Shown here: in pieces, positions 5,359 through 6,860 of the stretch
Numbering within the stretch: the first letter of the stretch is position 1
Layout: the number at the start of each line of letters is the position of its first letter
NCBI GenBank assembly: GCA_012270355.1
Contig: JAAXIL010000126.1
Span: forward strand, 1 to 6,860
DNA: 6,860 nt
Direction: 5' to 3'
From: Psychrobacter sp.
Lineage (GTDB): Bacteria; Pseudomonadota; Gammaproteobacteria; Pseudomonadales; Moraxellaceae
Notes under the pieces: model-generated
What the model saw: only the letters and a program-made list of their open reading frames with translations
Told to the model about the DNA's origin: nothing
Database searches by the model: none
Position numbers and translations under genes: made by a program

Positions 5359-6234
5359 ATGACATCCACCTTTACCACCATCTCAGAGTTACGCACCGCT
5401 CTAAAACCGCATCGCCCCTCGCAGACCATCGCCCTTGTACCAACAATGGGCAATTTGCATGATGGGCATCTCAAACTGGTTGACATTGCCAAACAACACG
5501 CTGATATTGTGGTAGTCAGCATCTTTGTGAATCCCACTCAATTTGGCGTAGGTGAAGATTTAGACAGCTACCCCCGCACCTTGGAAGCTGACACCAAAAA
5601 ACTAAACGATGCAGGCGTGGATTTTATTTTTGCCCCAAGCGTGGCAGAAATGTACCCTGTCATGCCACCGCCCACGCAAGTGCTGGCAGGCGAGGTGAGC
5701 ACACTATTATGCGGACAATCTCGCCCAACTCATTTTGATGGGGTAGGCTTGGTGGTTAGCAAGCTGTTTAACATCGTTCAACCCGACGTTGCCGTGTTTG
5801 GGCAAAAAGATTACCAACAACTCGCCATTATCCGCCAATTGGTAAGGGATTTAAGCTATCCCATCGAAATTATTGGCGTGCCAATTGTTAGAGCCAATGA
5901 TGAGTTGGCATTGTCTTCCCGCAATCAATACTTGACCGATGCCGAGCGAGCCATCGCCCCAACGTTAAACCAAGAACTCAATCGGTTGGCAGACAATATT
6001 CGCAGTCTGAAAAAGTCTGATGCACTCACTTTGGTCGCATTGCAAACTTTACTCCAACAAACCAAAGAGCAACTTGATGACGCAGGGTTTGAAGTGGATT
6101 ATTTAGAGGTGAAACGCCAAGATTTGGGGGAAGTAACTACCAAAGAGGGTAAGCTGAATGCGTCAGAAAAATTAGTGATTTTAACCGCATCCAAGCTAGG
6201 CAAAGCAAGGTTGCTGGATAATGTTGAAGTCTAA
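5359..6234 (+). CDS. panC: Pantothenate synthetase (pantoate--beta-alanine ligase)
   Basis: 291-residue cytosolic enzyme that joins pantoate and beta-alanine using ATP through a pantoyl-adenylate, the last step of pantothenate (coenzyme A precursor) synthesis. Motifs visible in order: VPTMGNLHDGHLKL with the nucleotide-binding H34-x-G-H37; SIFVNPTQFG (54-63); YPRT (71-74); CGQSRPTHFDGV (118-129); VFGQKDYQQL (147-155); and the KMSKS-like SSRNQYL (186-192). Length is normal for the family. I prefer ATG 5359 to an in-frame TTG at 5347, since TSTFTTISELR is a usual start and the candidate promoter would leave only a few bases before the TTG. No good Shine-Dalgarno sequence is visible. It stands alone between hpf and rapZ, with no panB in the window. 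Confidence 0.96.
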   Translation: MTSTFTTISELRTALKPHRPSQTIALVPTMGNLHDGHLKLVDIAKQHADIVVVSIFVNPTQFGVGEDLDSYPRTLEADTKKLNDAGVDFIFAPSVAEMYPVMPPPTQVLAGEVSTLLCGQSRPTHFDGVGLVVSKLFNIVQPDVAVFGQKDYQQLAIIRQLVRDLSYPIEIIGVPIVRANDELALSSRNQYLTDAERAIAPTLNQELNRLADNIRSLKKSDALTLVALQTLLQQTKEQLDDAGFEVDYLEVKRQDLGEVTTKEGKLNASEKLVILTASKLGKARLLDNVEV

Positions 6235-6243
6235 TCCAAGCCC

Positions 6244-6295
6244 CCAAATAAATTGCCAATAAATATGATGGGTCAGGATAGCTCATTTATTTGGC
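6244..6295. repeat. Alternative inverted repeats downstream of panC
   Basis: CCAAATAAAT (6244-6253) is a perfect inverted partner of ATTTATTTGG (6285-6294). A second near-copy, GCCAATAAAT (6255-6264), can instead pair with ATTTATTTGGC (6285-6295) with one bulge. The two hairpins exclude each other. The stems are mostly A-T, so they are weak. They may help end the panC mRNA or be chance. Confidence 0.3.
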
Positions 6296-6296
6296 T

Positions 6297-6318
6297 AATG
6301 TTCGTCTAACATTTTTTT
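6297..6318 (+). terminator. Candidate weak terminator after panC
   Basis: AATGTT (6297-6302) pairs with AACATT (6308-6313) across a 5-nt loop. A run of seven T residues (6312-6318) overlaps the end of the stem. The shape fits an intrinsic terminator, but the stem has only one G-C pair, so efficiency is doubtful. Confidence 0.35.
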
Positions 6319-6328
6319 GACAGGGTAT

Positions 6329-6358
6329 TTGAAAATCTAGCGGTCGTCGGGCTTAAAT
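6329..6358 (+). promoter_or_regulatory. Candidate rapZ promoter
   Basis: TTGAAA (6329-6334) and TTAAAT (6353-6358) are separated by 18 bp. Transcription would start near 6365, about 43 bases before the rapZ ATG. The -35 is good and the -10 moderate. A perfect TTGACA at 6317-6322 lacks a matching -10. Confidence 0.3.
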
Positions 6359-6407
6359 GTGAGACCGTCTAATCACGTCAACAGTGCAATCCAACTTAGA
6401 TAAATTT

Positions 6408-6860
6408 ATGTCTACACAGAACAACAGTCCAGACAACACGGCACCCAAAAGTCAGACCAATGTCCAAGCCAATCACACAGATGACCTGCAAATCATCATC
6501 GTATCGGGGCGGTCGGGGTCAGGCAAAACCTCGGTGCTGAATGTGCTTGCGGATTTTGGTTATCACGCCATCGACAACATGCCGTTATCGCTCGTGCCCG
6601 ATGCAGTGGCAAAACTGTTTGAGGTCGGGGACACGTCTCGCATTGCATTGGGCGTGGACGTGCGAACGCCTCGTGCGGACTTGTCCAATTTTGCTAGCAT
6701 CAACGATGATTTGCGTCGAACCTATGGCGACAACGTCGTTAAAATTTTATACGTCACCGCTCAAGAGGGCGTGTTGGTCGCCCGCTTTGATGCGACAAGG
6801 CGTGTGCATCCGATCATGAGCAAAACTGTGTCGGGTGAGGTCGTGCAAAACCTGCCCAAT
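6408..6860 (+). CDS. rapZ: RNase adapter / nucleotide-binding protein RapZ (N-terminal part, runs off the window)
   Basis: The frame opens at ATG 6408 and stays open to the last base (151 codons), so the C-terminal half is missing. Residues 1-27 are a hydrophilic Asn/Gln/Thr-rich extension. IIIVSGRSGSGKTSVLNVL follows, with Walker A G34-x4-G-K40-T41. ADFGYHAIDNMPLSLVPDAV (48-67) is the RapZ signature corresponding to GFYCVDNLP in E. coli. GVDVR (82-86) is the Walker B-like strand, and RFDATRRVHPI (126-136) matches the conserved RY/F..TRR.HPL motif. In enterics RapZ binds small RNA and guides RNase E to GlmZ, controlling glucosamine-6-phosphate synthase; that role is not shown for this lineage. 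No Shine-Dalgarno sequence is evident. Its place near rpoN-hpf is conserved, but ptsN does not precede it here. Confidence 0.93.
   Translation, partial: MSTQNNSPDNTAPKSQTNVQANHTDDLQIIIVSGRSGSGKTSVLNVLADFGYHAIDNMPLSLVPDAVAKLFEVGDTSRIALGVDVRTPRADLSNFASINDDLRRTYGDNVVKILYVTAQEGVLVARFDATRRVHPIMSKTVSGEVVQNLPN

Noticed and set aside
6317..6322. Perfect TTGACA -35 box upstream of rapZ
   Set aside because: No acceptable -10 hexamer occurs 16-18 bp downstream, and it overlaps the T-run of a candidate terminator.
6359..6377. CRP/Vfr-like site TGTGA...TCACG before rapZ
   Set aside because: The half-sites are 9 bases apart rather than the 6 required, and the second half is imperfect.

Overview
The window looks like a chromosomal segment from a gammaproteobacterium of the Moraxellaceae (Moraxella/Faucicola/Psychrobacter type). 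This rests on the short-type hibernation factor directly after rpoN, the moderately AT-rich composition with very AT-rich intergenic DNA, and the style of the RpoN and RapZ proteins. The family placement is an inference from protein recognition; no database search was possible.

Layout. Positions 32-916 (+) hold a lipoprotein gene split by one in-frame TAA at codon 95, most simply a nonsense-mutated pseudogene. A 139-base gap separates it from a convergent minus-strand pair. That pair is a nitrilase-superfamily amidase (2632-1649), followed after 38 nt by a stand-alone cyclic-nucleotide-binding-domain protein (1610-1056), probably one transcript. Divergently, rpoN (sigma-54) runs from 2771 to 4534. 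The intergenic region between the amidase and rpoN carries a perfect 10-bp inverted repeat. After a 283-base AT-rich gap with a strong palindrome comes hpf (4818-5228), closed by a clear intrinsic terminator. Then come panC (5359-6234), with a 14-bp tandem duplication in its leader, and the first 151 codons of rapZ (from 6408), which runs off the end.

How the genes relate. In many gammaproteobacteria rpoN is followed by hpf, ptsN, rapZ and npr. Here rpoN, hpf and rapZ keep their order, but the ptsN position holds panC, a pantothenate (coenzyme A) biosynthesis gene. The gaps between hpf, panC and rapZ contain terminator- and promoter-like signals, so these are probably separate transcription units rather than one operon.

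I see no mobile element, CRISPR array, tRNA or rRNA. Most of the window is conserved core-type sequence. The points most worth a second look are the broken lipoprotein gene, the rpoN/amidase inverted repeat, the intergenic palindrome before hpf, the duplication that creates a -10-like hexamer before panC, and panC sitting where ptsN is expected.
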